The notes below the pieces were generated by a model. It did not search any database. It had not been told where the DNA came from and worked only from the letters and a program-made list of their open reading frames with translations. Below are positions 19,728 through 29,314 of a stretch of 64,000 bases of DNA, one piece after another. The DNA comes from Actinomycetales bacterium (GTDB taxonomy: Bacteria; Actinomycetota; Actinomycetes; S36-B12; UBA5976), in contig JAIXQF010000004.1 in assembly GCA_027484085.1 (NCBI GenBank), forward strand, positions 134,162 through 198,161. The letters are read 5' to 3'. The number at the start of each line of letters is the position of its first letter. Position 1 is the stretch's first letter. The position numbers and the translations under genes were made by a program.

Positions 19728-20650
19728 GCATTTCGCTTACGTAAGTTTTCCAACCAAACTTGTGGATCAACATTCGATTTCGCAATTTCATTAACCGTGC
19801 CATTTGCACTGGCATTGTCATGACGTGGGTACGAGCCTAAGAATTTAACGTCAGCACAGATCTTTCGGAGTTCGATAAGTGCATCTCCAAGATTCTCATC
19901 ATCGATATGACCAACACAATCAAGGGAGAAGAAGTAGTCACCTAGCTGCTGCTTAGTTGGGCGAGATTCCAAACGCGACAAGTCAACACCACGAACTGCA
20001 AACTCGGTCAGAATGTTTAGCAAAGCACCGGGCTGATTGCGATGCATGAACAGCGACAAAGTTGTTTTGTCATTTCCAGTCGAAGGTTGTGCGTGACCTG
20101 GCTTGCTGACCAATACGAATCGAGTCCAAGCTGAATCGCTATCACCGATTCCTTGCGCCAAGATTTCTAATCCGTAGTGCTTAGCTGCGGCAACTGAACA
20201 AATAGCTGCATCGTAGTTTGCGCCAGTTGATAATTCTTCGGCCGCAGCAGCAGTAGACATTGCTGGCAGGACATGAACGCCTGGAATATTTTTATGTAAC
20301 CAATCAACACACTGTGCGTGCGCATGTGGATGAGTTGCAATTTTTGTAATGTCCGAGATCGAAACACCTGGCTTTGCCAGTAGAGCAAATTCAACCGGGA
20401 TCGCAATTTCATCGATGATTTCGAGTGAGTCCCCATGACCGAGCTCATCTAGTGTCGTAGCAACTGAACCCTCGACTGAATTTTCAATGGGAACCAATGC
20501 GCCAAAAACTTTTCCACTTCGCACAAGGTTTAAAGCCTCACGCACGGATTCAGCAGGAATCAGTTCCGCCCCGTGGGTTATTGGCATCTGTAAAAAGGCA
20601 GCCTCAGTAAAGGTGCCCTTAGGACCTAGATACGCAAATGAGTTGTTCAT
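19724..20650 (-). CDS. pheA: prephenate dehydratase
   Basis: YLGPKGTFTEAA, PIENSVEGSV, ACT-domain NQPGALLNILTEFAVRGVDLSRLESRP. Confidence 0.95.
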   Translation of the reverse strand: MNNSFAYLGPKGTFTEAAFLQMPITHGAELIPAESVREALNLVRSGKVFGALVPIENSVEGSVATTLDELGHGDSLEIIDEIAIPVEFALLAKPGVSISDITKIATHPHAHAQCVDWLHKNIPGVHVLPAMSTAAAAEELSTGANYDAAICSVAAAKHYGLEILAQGIGDSDSAWTRFVLVSKPGHAQPSTGNDKTTLSLFMHRNQPGALLNILTEFAVRGVDLSRLESRPTKQQLGDYFFSLDCVGHIDDENLGDALIELRKICADVKFLGSYPRHDNASANGTVNEIAKSNVDPQVWLENLRKRNA

Positions 20651-20775
20651 AGAAACTCAAGATTACGCGGTTTTTAGTCCCCAATTTTCAGTCGCGTGAG
20701 GGTAAGTCAGGATTCTTAGCAATCTCGGCAAGTAACTCGCAAAAAAATCATTTTTTTCATAGTTTTGTAAGAGTT

Positions 20776-20810
20776 CAGGTGCCACTGCGTCCCCCCGTCG
20801 GTGGTTCCTG
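20776..20810 (+). other. C-rich-loop hairpin in intergenic region
   Basis: CAGG-TG-CCACTG-CGTCCCCCCGT-CGGTGG-TT-CCTG. Confidence 0.35.
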
Positions 20811-20901
20811 GACATTCTTTGTTTTCCTTCATATTTATTGAGGAGCGGGTTTTGGCGCGCCAGTCAACAGGGTTTCCTGCTTACTAAGTGAGAATTGCAA
20901 A

Positions 20902-22056
20902 GTGGAATCAACGGTTTATCGCAGAGGTACTGACGGCAAGGTCGTCGGAACCCCCGAAGCCAATCCGATTGCTAACCAAGTTGATGAACCGATCTTTTCA
21001 GTCTCCACATTTCGAGCGGGAGGAGTCAGCCAGACTCAGACCCCACCAAAGAACTCAGGGGTAGCTTTGCCAAAGTCTGCAGTCAAGAAGAAAAGTAAGT
21101 CTCGCTACCCGCGTCCAATTCGATACATCAGAAATGTTGTACTTGCATACCTTGCTTTCTTTTTGGTTCTCGGATTCCATGCCACTAGCTCATTAGAAAA
21201 GATGCCTGCTTCGGCAATCGTGCCCATCGCTGACACAGCAGGAACCAACTGGCTGCTTGTCGGATCGGATAGTCGTGAAGGGTTAACCGAAGCTGAGATC
21301 AAAGAATTGCACACGGGTAAGGATGAAGGTTCACAACGAACTGACACCATCATGCTTATTCATATTTCAGAGAACGGGAAACCGACTTTAATTAGTTTGC
21401 CGCGCGACTCTTATGTTGTGATCCCAGCCCACATCGCGCTAGATGGTTCATCAGTTGAGGATCGCAAAAATAAAATCAACACTGCTTATGGCAAAGGTGG
21501 TGCACCTTTACTTGTAGAAACAGTTGAACGAAATACCGGCCTACACATTGACCACTACATGGAAGTTGGCTTTAAAGGTATTCGCGATATCACTAATGCC
21601 GTCGGTGGCGTAAACATGTGCATCCCAGCAGATATAACGGATAAGAATTCTGGATTGAATTTGTTGGCTGGTTGCCAGGAACTTGATGGCAAGAATGCTC
21701 TGGCATATGTACGTATGCGTTATGCAGATCCAAAGGGAGACCTCGGCCGCGTTGAAAGACAACAGCAGTACTTGAGTTCGGTTATGAAAAAAGTCGCAAC
21801 TCTGCCGGTGATTCTGAATCCGATCAGTATGTGGAAGCTGGTTGATGCTGGAACTGAATCGGTAAATGTTGGCGAAGGAGATTCCGTTTTGGATGTTGGC
21901 GCATTAGCCAGAGCGATGCGGGGATTGTCTAATGGAAACGGCACATTAATTACGGTGCCCGTCTCAGATCCTGATGCCAACACTGCGGCTGGATCATCCG
22001 TTATCTGGGACAAAGATGCGGCCCGAGAACTCTTTGTTTCATTGGGCGCAAATTAA
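20902..22056 (+). CDS. LytR-CpsA-Psr family cell-wall glycopolymer ligase
   Basis: LLVGSDSREGL, RTDTIMLIHI, LPRDSYV, ALAYVRMRYADPKGDLGRVERQQQ. Confidence 0.93.
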   Translation: MESTVYRRGTDGKVVGTPEANPIANQVDEPIFSVSTFRAGGVSQTQTPPKNSGVALPKSAVKKKSKSRYPRPIRYIRNVVLAYLAFFLVLGFHATSSLEKMPASAIVPIADTAGTNWLLVGSDSREGLTEAEIKELHTGKDEGSQRTDTIMLIHISENGKPTLISLPRDSYVVIPAHIALDGSSVEDRKNKINTAYGKGGAPLLVETVERNTGLHIDHYMEVGFKGIRDITNAVGGVNMCIPADITDKNSGLNLLAGCQELDGKNALAYVRMRYADPKGDLGRVERQQQYLSSVMKKVATLPVILNPISMWKLVDAGTESVNVGEGDSVLDVGALARAMRGLSNGNGTLITVPVSDPDANTAAGSSVIWDKDAARELFVSLGAN

Positions 22057-22163
22057 CCCTCAAAAATGAGCCAGAAGTAATTTCCGTAATAACCCGACCA
22101 AGTACCAACCAAATCCCCTTGATCTCATAAGATTTTTCATTAGAACCCCCAACAAGGAGAACC

Positions 22164-24458
22164 ATGTCTGCACTCGCGCATGTCGCCAGCCAGGAAGTAG
22201 CCCTGACTGGATCCAATTACACAACTGTGGCCATTGTCGCCCTGATTGCTCTAGCTGCACTTGGTGTAGCGGCAGTTTTGGTACGCCAAGTATTGGCAGC
22301 CGACGAAGGCACAGTAAATATGAAGAATATTGCCAAAGCAATTCAGGAAGGCGCATCGGCGTATCTAAATCGCCAATTCCGCACTCTTGCAATCTTTGCA
22401 GTTTTGGTTTTCTTCTTACTATTCCTACTTCCTGCTGACACCCAGAACGAGCGCATTGGTCGTTCACTGTTCTTCTTGGTGGGTGCAGTGTTCTCGGGCA
22501 TCACTGGCTACATGGGTATGTGGCTTGCAGTACGCGGAAACGTTCGCGTTGCTGCCGCTGCCAACACCAGTGGCGAACAAGAAGCAATGAAGATCGCTTT
22601 CCGCACCGGTGGTGTGGCTGGCATGTTCACTGTTGGACTTGGTTTGTTTGGTGCTGCAATTGTGGTTTTGGTTTACAAAGGCGAAGCGCCAAAGGTTCTT
22701 GAAGGCTTCGGCTTTGGTGCTGCACTTCTTGCAATGTTCATGCGCGTTGGTGGCGGTATCTTCACCAAGGCTGCTGACGTCGGCGCTGACCTTGTTGGAA
22801 AAGTTGAACAAGGAATTCCAGAAGATGACCCACGTAACGCTGCAACAATCGCCGACAACGTTGGTGACAACGTTGGTGACTGTGCCGGTATGGCAGCAGA
22901 CCTATTTGAGTCCTACGCCGTAACTCTTGTTGCTGCATTGATCTTGGGTAAAGCAGCCTTTGGCGACATCGGTCTAGTTTTCCCATTGGTAGTTCCTGCC
23001 ATCGGTGTTCTAACCGCAGTCGTCGGAATCTTTGCAGTTACACCTCGCGCAGGCGATCGTTCCGGAATGAGCGCAATCAATCGCGGCTTCTTCCTATCCG
23101 CGGTCATCAGCGCCGTGCTAGTAGCAGTAGCTGCATACCAATTCTTGCCAGCAACACTTGGTGAACTTCAAGGTGCCTCAGACCCATTCCTAGCTGACGG
23201 AGTTGTTGTTAACCCTCGTCACATGGCAATCGGTGCAGTACTTATCGGTATCGTTTTGGCCGCTGCAATTCAGCAATTAACTGGCTATTTCACAGAAACC
23301 AACCGCAAGCCAGTTGATGACGTATCTAAGTCATCATTAACTGGACCAGCGACAGTAATTCTTGCTGGTATCTCACTTGGTTTGGAATCTGCTGTTTACT
23401 CCGCACTTCTAATTGGTGGTGCGGTTTACGCTGCATACCTACTTGGTGGCGCATCAGTGCTTCTCGGATTGTTCGCAATTGCCTTGGCAGGTACTGGTTT
23501 GCTAACAACAGTTGGTGTCATCGTTTCGATGGATACCTTCGGTCCAGTTTCTGACAACGCACAAGGCATCGCAGAAATGTCCGGCGACGTACATGGTGAA
23601 GGCGCTCAGGTTCTAACCAACCTTGACGCAGTTGGTAACACAACTAAGGCCATCACCAAGGGCATCGCGATTGCAACTGCAGTCTTTGCTGCTACCGCGT
23701 TGTTCGGTGCATTCCGCGACACTGTTACAAATGCTGCGAAGAGCTTCACAACAACTGACCTGCAGTACACAGGCACTCTAGACATCTCCAACCCAGCAAA
23801 CCTATTTGGTCTGTTGATTGGTGCTGCTGTTGTGTTCATGTTCAGTGGACTTGCGATCAATGCAGTATCCCGTGCAGCCGGATCGGTGATCTTCGAAGTT
23901 CGCCGCCAGTTCCGCGAGAAGCCAGGCATCATGGCTGGAACCGAACTTCCTGATTACAGTCGTGTTGTTGACATCGTGACTAAGGATTCCTTGCGCGAAC
24001 TAGCAACACCTGGTCTGCTAGCAATCTTGACTCCAATTGCAGTTGGTTTCGGTCTAGGTATTGGTGCCCTTGGTTCCTTCCTTGCCGGCACTATTGCAAC
24101 TGGAACTTTGATGGCTGTATTCCTATCCAACTCCGGTGGAGCTTGGGATAACGCGAAGAAGTTCGTTGAAGATGGACACTTTGGTGGCAAGGGCTCAGAG
24201 GCCCACGCTGCAACCGTTATCGGTGACACAGTTGGCGACCCATTCAAGGACACTGCTGGTCCAGCGATCAACCCATTGCTGAAGGTTATGAACCTTGTCG
24301 CACTGCTGATCGCACCTGCAGTAGTGGCAATGTCACTGGATAACAAGGATGCGATGCGCATTGGCTTGGCACTACTTGCCACTGCCGTAATCGTGGTCTC
24401 AGTGATCATTTCCAAGCGCCGCCCAATCGCCGTTGGCGAAGAGGCGATCGCTGCCTAA
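22164..24458 (+). CDS. hppA: membrane-bound H+-translocating pyrophosphatase
   Basis: GGGIFTKAADVGADLVGKVEQGIPEDDPRNAATIADNVGDNVGDCAGMAADLFESY; GDTVGDPFKDTAGPAINPLLKVMNL. Confidence 0.97.
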   Translation: MSALAHVASQEVALTGSNYTTVAIVALIALAALGVAAVLVRQVLAADEGTVNMKNIAKAIQEGASAYLNRQFRTLAIFAVLVFFLLFLLPADTQNERIGRSLFFLVGAVFSGITGYMGMWLAVRGNVRVAAAANTSGEQEAMKIAFRTGGVAGMFTVGLGLFGAAIVVLVYKGEAPKVLEGFGFGAALLAMFMRVGGGIFTKAADVGADLVGKVEQGIPEDDPRNAATIADNVGDNVGDCAGMAADLFESYAVTLVAALILGKAAFGDIGLVFPLVVPAIGVLTAVVGIFAVTPRAGDRSGMSAINRGFFLSAVISAVLVAVAAYQFLPATLGELQGASDPFLADGVVVNPRHMAIGAVLIGIVLAAAIQQLTGYFTETNRKPVDDVSKSSLTGPATVILAGISLGLESAVYSALLIGGAVYAAYLLGGASVLLGLFAIALAGTGLLTTVGVIVSMDTFGPVSDNAQGIAEMSGDVHGEGAQVLTNLDAVGNTTKAITKGIAIATAVFAATALFGAFRDTVTNAAKSFTTTDLQYTGTLDISNPANLFGLLIGAAVVFMFSGLAINAVSRAAGSVIFEVRRQFREKPGIMAGTELPDYSRVVDIVTKDSLRELATPGLLAILTPIAVGFGLGIGALGSFLAGTIATGTLMAVFLSNSGGAWDNAKKFVEDGHFGGKGSEAHAATVIGDTVGDPFKDTAGPAINPLLKVMNLVALLIAPAVVAMSLDNKDAMRIGLALLATAVIVVSVIISKRRPIAVGEEAIAA

Positions 24459-24474
24459 CAGCAAGATCTCCAAA

Positions 24475-24508
24475 AGAACCCCAGTCGAGCGGCTGGGGTT
24501 CTTTTTTG
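24475..24508 (+). terminator. rho-independent terminator after hppA
   Basis: AGAACCCCAG..CTGGGGTTCTTTTTT. Confidence 0.88.
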
Positions 24509-24633
24509 GCCAAATATCCCTGCGATTAAAGGGGAATGGCCACCATCCACAGTCAATTTCGACTCGCGGAACATTCCCTTCAGTTTGACAATGCCCCTAG
24601 GCGATAAGGCACACTCTCGGAGATAGCGCTTTT

Positions 24634-24651
24634 GACTCTATATATAGAGTC
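24634..24651 (+). promoter_or_regulatory. perfect 18-bp palindrome just upstream of topA
   Basis: GACTCTATATATAGAGTC. Confidence 0.5.
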
Positions 24652-24677
24652 TTTTGCATTTGCCGAAGGGAATCGTT

Positions 24678-27449
24678 TTGTCGACACCACACCGTCTGGT
24701 TATCGTCGAATCACCAGCCAAGGCCAAAACCATCCAAAAATACCTTGGCCCAGGCTACGAAGTGACCGCATCAGTTGGCCACGTTCGCGACTTGCCCGAG
24801 CGCGCAGTTGATGTCCCGGCGGAAATCAAAAAGCAGCCTTGGGGCCGCATGGCTATCGACGTCAATGATGACTTCACCCCGTACTACGTTGTCAGCTCCA
24901 AAAAGAAGGACAAAGTTGCTGAACTAAAGCGGATGCTTGCAGACGCAGACGAATTGCTACTTGCAACTGACGAGGACCGTGAAGGTGAAGCAATTGCTTG
25001 GCACCTAATGGAAATTCTTCGACCAAAAGTTCCAGTGCGTCGAATGGTGTTCCACGAAATTACGCCAGAAGCTATCAGGCACGCAGCAGAGTCCACACGC
25101 GACCTTGATATGCAACTTGTTGATGCCCAAGAAACTCGCCGACTAATTGATCGCCTTTACGGCTTTGAAGTTTCACCAGTGCTTTGGCGCAAAGTTCAAG
25201 CAGGACTTTCTGCAGGTCGAGTGCAATCAGTCGCAACTCGACTAATCGTAGAAAAGGAGCGCGAGCGCATTGCATACAAGCGCGCGTCATACTGGGACAT
25301 CGAAGGAACTTTCGATCCACAATCTTTCAGCGCAAACTTAGTTGCGGTTGACGGCAAAAAGATTGCCCAAGGTAAAGATTTTGATTCCTTAGCTCAACTT
25401 AAAGACTCAAGTCTCGTTCACGTTGACGAAGCAACAGCCAAGAGTTTGTGTACATCACTTAGCGGTGCCAAGTTTGCGGTGCGTTCGGTTGATGACCGTC
25501 CATACTCAAGCAAACCAAAAGCCCCGTTCATGACTTCGACCATGCAGCAAGCTGCGTCAGGTCGATTGAAGTGGGGTGCGCAGCGAACCATGCGTGTTGC
25601 TCAAGCGTTGTATGAACGCGGATATATCACTTATATGCGTACCGACTCCACAACACTTTCGGATACTGCATTGAATGCAGCTCGCAAACAAGCCGCTGAA
25701 CTTTATGGCAGCGACCATGTTTCAGAAGCTCCTCGGCGTTACGATCGCAAAGTTAAGAATGCCCAGGAAGCGCACGAAGCAATCCGCCCAGCTGGCGATA
25801 CTTTCCGCACTCCCGCTGAAGTTGCCGGTGAATTGGTTGGCGATGAGTTTGCACTGTATGACTTGATCTGGAAGCGCACCGTAGCGAGCCAGATGGCAGA
25901 CGCCAAGGGAACTACTGCAACGATTCGCATTGGTGCAACTAGTGGCGATGGTCGCGATGCTGAATTCTCGGCTAGCGGAACCGTGATTACCTTCCGTGGT
26001 CACATGGCTGCTTACGATGATGCCGATGAAGATCAAGATGAGAAGAACGAAGCTCGTCGCCTGCCAGCGCTTAAGGTTGGTGATCCTGTTACGGCAGTAG
26101 CGCTAGAGCCAAGTGGTCACTCAACAAATCCGCCGGCTCGTTACACCGAAGCAACTCTGGTTCAAAAGTTAGAAGAGCTTGGAATTGGTCGACCTTCAAC
26201 TTATGCCGCAATTGTGAGCCGAATCATCGATCAGGGTTACGTGTGGAAGCGTGGTAGCGCATTAGTTCCGCACTTCTTGGCATTCACTGTCACTCGATTG
26301 ATGGAAGAGAATTTCACTCAACTTGTTGACTACGACTTCACTGCATCGCTGGAAGAAATTCTTGATGAAGTTGCCAATGGCGAACAAGGTCGACTTGAAG
26401 TTCTAAAGCGTTTCTACTTTGGCGAGAAAACCGAAGGTTCAATCTTCCCTGGTTTGGCGCCATTGGTTTCGGTTTACGGCGACATCGATGCTCGTGCGAT
26501 GGCATCCCTTCCAATCGAAGGCCATGAAGGAATCATTCGCGTTGGTAAGTATGGTCCGTACTTGGAACGCGGCGAAGGCGAAACCTTGCAGCGCGCAAAC
26601 ATCCCGCAAGATCTTGCACCGGATGAAATGACTGCCGAGAAAGCCGAAGAATTATTCAATGCACCATCAGGTGAGCGTGAACTTGGCATCGATCCCGAAA
26701 CTGAACGAGTCATCATGGCGAAGACTGGACGTTATGGTCCATACTTCACTGAAGTATTGCCAGAAGGTGCGCCAAAGAAAGAGAAGCCGCGCACGGCATC
26801 ATTGTTCTCAACAATGGATGTTGAGCAGGTCACTCTTGACGATGCACTTCGCATGTTTACTTTGCCTCGTGAGATTGGCTTAGACCCAACCGAAGGTGAG
26901 CCGATTACTTCACAGAATGGTCGATATGGACCGTACTTGTTGAAGGGTAAGGACTCGCGAACTCTGCCAGACGAAGAGTCAATCTTTAGCTGCACTCTTG
27001 AAGAGGCGCTGGCACTATTTGCTCAGCCAAAACTTCGTCGCGGTCGAGGGCAGGCTGCCGGTCCACTTAAGGTCGTTGGCGTTGACCCTTCAACTCAAAA
27101 AGAAGTTGTGGTTCGCGAAGGAAGATTTGGAATTTACATCACAGACGGCGAAACTAATGCCTCCTTGCGTGGTGGCGATTCAGTCGAAACTATTTCAATC
27201 GAACGCGCATCTGACTTATTGGCTGAGCGTCGCGCAGCGGGACCATCGGTAAAGAAGCCAGCGGCTCGAAAAGTCGCTGCGAAGAAGCCACCAGTGAAAA
27301 AGAAGTCCACTGCAAAGAAGAAGGCTGCAAAGAAAACGGTCGGTACCACGAAGGTAATTAGCGGAGCAGCGGCAAAAAAGGCTGCAGCAAAAACTAAGAC
27401 TGGCGTTGGTTCAGCGACAGTTGAATCTGAAGTCACACCCGTTAGTTAG
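24678..27449 (+). CDS. topA: DNA topoisomerase I with Lys/Ala-rich C-terminal tail
   Basis: RLVIVESPAKAKTIQKYLG, ITYMRTDSTTLS, KPPVKKKSTAKKKAAKK tail; likely TTG start at 24678 behind GAAGGGA. Confidence 0.96.
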   Translation: MSTPHRLVIVESPAKAKTIQKYLGPGYEVTASVGHVRDLPERAVDVPAEIKKQPWGRMAIDVNDDFTPYYVVSSKKKDKVAELKRMLADADELLLATDEDREGEAIAWHLMEILRPKVPVRRMVFHEITPEAIRHAAESTRDLDMQLVDAQETRRLIDRLYGFEVSPVLWRKVQAGLSAGRVQSVATRLIVEKERERIAYKRASYWDIEGTFDPQSFSANLVAVDGKKIAQGKDFDSLAQLKDSSLVHVDEATAKSLCTSLSGAKFAVRSVDDRPYSSKPKAPFMTSTMQQAASGRLKWGAQRTMRVAQALYERGYITYMRTDSTTLSDTALNAARKQAAELYGSDHVSEAPRRYDRKVKNAQEAHEAIRPAGDTFRTPAEVAGELVGDEFALYDLIWKRTVASQMADAKGTTATIRIGATSGDGRDAEFSASGTVITFRGHMAAYDDADEDQDEKNEARRLPALKVGDPVTAVALEPSGHSTNPPARYTEATLVQKLEELGIGRPSTYAAIVSRIIDQGYVWKRGSALVPHFLAFTVTRLMEENFTQLVDYDFTASLEEILDEVANGEQGRLEVLKRFYFGEKTEGSIFPGLAPLVSVYGDIDARAMASLPIEGHEGIIRVGKYGPYLERGEGETLQRANIPQDLAPDEMTAEKAEELFNAPSGERELGIDPETERVIMAKTGRYGPYFTEVLPEGAPKKEKPRTASLFSTMDVEQVTLDDALRMFTLPREIGLDPTEGEPITSQNGRYGPYLLKGKDSRTLPDEESIFSCTLEEALALFAQPKLRRGRGQAAGPLKVVGVDPSTQKEVVVREGRFGIYITDGETNASLRGGDSVETISIERASDLLAERRAAGPSVKKPAARKVAAKKPPVKKKSTAKKKAAKKTVGTTKVISGAAAKKAAAKTKTGVGSATVESEVTPVS

Positions 27450-27459
27450 AGTTTGAGTC

Positions 27460-28080
27460 GTGACTACTGGTTTATTTATTGCAATTGAAGGCGGTGAGGG
27501 CGCTGGAAAATCTACACATTCCAAGCGCCTAGCTGAATACTTGCAATCCCTTGGTCATGAAGTAGTTCTGACGCGTGAGCCAGGTGGCACCCCAACTGCG
27601 GAGAAGATTCGCAAGATCTTGCTTGACCCAGAAATCACTGACATGCCTGATCACACCGAGGCCTTGCTTTTTGCAGCCTCGCGTGCAGATCATGCGGCAA
27701 ATTTAATTCGACCAGCTCTTGAACGCGGTGCCACCGTAATCTGCGATCGGTACTTCGATTCGTCCGTGGCCTATCAAGGATTCTCTCGAGGGCTAGGCGC
27801 TGAAAAGGTGCGAGACCTAAGCCTTTGGGCAACTGGAAATTTGATTCCTGATTTCACGATTTACCTAGATGTTCCGGCCGAAGCTGGCGAACAACGCATG
27901 GATGGCACAGATCGAATGGAAATTCAGTCGCGTGATTTTCATGAGGCAGTTCATCAAGCCTTCCGAGATATTGCTGCTGGATCTCCGTACCCAAATGTAG
28001 TTATCGATGCGACTGCGCCTAAAGACGATGTTGCCGCTGCAATTCGAATCGCTATTGACGGAGTCCTTGAATCACGATGA
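27460..28080 (+). CDS. tmk: thymidylate kinase
   Basis: FIAIEGGEGAGKSTHSKRLAEYL, LTREPGGT, CDRYFDSSVAYQG. Confidence 0.96.
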   Translation: MTTGLFIAIEGGEGAGKSTHSKRLAEYLQSLGHEVVLTREPGGTPTAEKIRKILLDPEITDMPDHTEALLFAASRADHAANLIRPALERGATVICDRYFDSSVAYQGFSRGLGAEKVRDLSLWATGNLIPDFTIYLDVPAEAGEQRMDGTDRMEIQSRDFHEAVHQAFRDIAAGSPYPNVVIDATAPKDDVAAAIRIAIDGVLESR

Positions 28081-29270
28081 GTGTTTTTGATTCGTTGATT
28101 GGTCAAGAGCATGCTGTCGAAGAAATGAAACATGCCGTCGCTGACGCTGCAAAAGTTGCAATCGGTGAGCGTGGTGACGCAATGACGCATGCTTGGTTAA
28201 TTACTGGGCCGCCTGGAAGTGGCAGAAGCACGTTGGCATTAGCGTTCGCGGCCTCACTTGTTTGTCCAAATGGGGGTTGCGGTGAATGCATCGAATGTCG
28301 AAACGTAGCAGCCGGCGTTCATCCAGATGTCGAACACATCATTCCGGAAGGCATCAATTACAAAGTTGAAGCTACGCGCAATCTAATCGAACGAGCATCG
28401 TTACTGCCTACTCGCTCACCGTGGCACATCATCGTGGTTGAAGATGTCGATAGATTCCGCATTGATGCAGCTTCTACTCTGCTCAAGTCTTTAGAAGAAC
28501 CACCACCAGCCACGGTTTGGCTGCTATGTGCTCCGACGGTTGATGATGTATTCCCAACAATCCGCAGTCGTTGTCGCCATGTCGCGTTAACTTCTCCGAC
28601 GTTTGCGGCCATCTCCCAACAGCTAACAACTCGGTTTGGAATCGATGCTGCGATGGCTGCTTGGGCAACACGTGCCGCGCAAGGACACATTGGTCGTGCC
28701 AGAGCACTTGCAACAGACGAGAACGTGCGACTTCGTCGAAAACAAATTTTAGATATCCCAACAAATCTGCGAGTCGTAAGTTCTTGCTTTGATCAGGCAA
28801 ACAAAATCGTTGCTAGTGCGAATGCAGATGCTGATGCCATCGTTACGCCACTTGACCATGATGATGATCAAGACATTAGAACGGCATTTGGTGAAGGCGC
28901 TGAAGGTAAGGGCCTGAAGTCTGTCGAACGTCAAATGAAAAGTGCACTTAAGGATCTAGATGATCGGGCAAAATCTCGCCGCCGCCGAGTGTTAAGCGAT
29001 CAATACGATCGAGTTCTATTGGATTTGACCGGTTATTACCGTGACGTATTGGTGGTTCAAGCAGGAGCCGAAGTTGAACTTATCAACGAGGAATTGCGTG
29101 AATCCATCGAACGGGTAGCAGGCACCGATGATGAATCTGCAACCTTAAGAAGAATCGCTGCAATCAATGAAGCTCGTGATCAGATTAATTCCAACGTCAA
29201 TCCACTAAATGTGTTCGAGTCTCTGTTGGTAAGCCTGCGCGACCCAAGACTTACCGCAATTGTTGGATAG
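28077..29270 (+). CDS. holB: DNA polymerase III subunit delta'
   Basis: ITGPPGSGRSTLA, CxxC-rich GGCGECIECRN, SLEEPPPATVWLL. Confidence 0.92.
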   Translation: MSVFDSLIGQEHAVEEMKHAVADAAKVAIGERGDAMTHAWLITGPPGSGRSTLALAFAASLVCPNGGCGECIECRNVAAGVHPDVEHIIPEGINYKVEATRNLIERASLLPTRSPWHIIVVEDVDRFRIDAASTLLKSLEEPPPATVWLLCAPTVDDVFPTIRSRCRHVALTSPTFAAISQQLTTRFGIDAAMAAWATRAAQGHIGRARALATDENVRLRRKQILDIPTNLRVVSSCFDQANKIVASANADADAIVTPLDHDDDQDIRTAFGEGAEGKGLKSVERQMKSALKDLDDRAKSRRRRVLSDQYDRVLLDLTGYYRDVLVVQAGAEVELINEELRESIERVAGTDDESATLRRIAAINEARDQINSNVNPLNVFESLLVSLRDPRLTAIVG

Positions 29271-29314
29271 TTTCCTATTTATCTTTTCTGGTTTAAAGTC
29301 AGGGTAAATACTTT

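Noticed and set aside
27134-27436. 100-aa minus-strand ORF rich in Phe/Ala
   Set aside because: Antisense of the Lys/Ala-rich tail of TopA; compositional shadow ORF.
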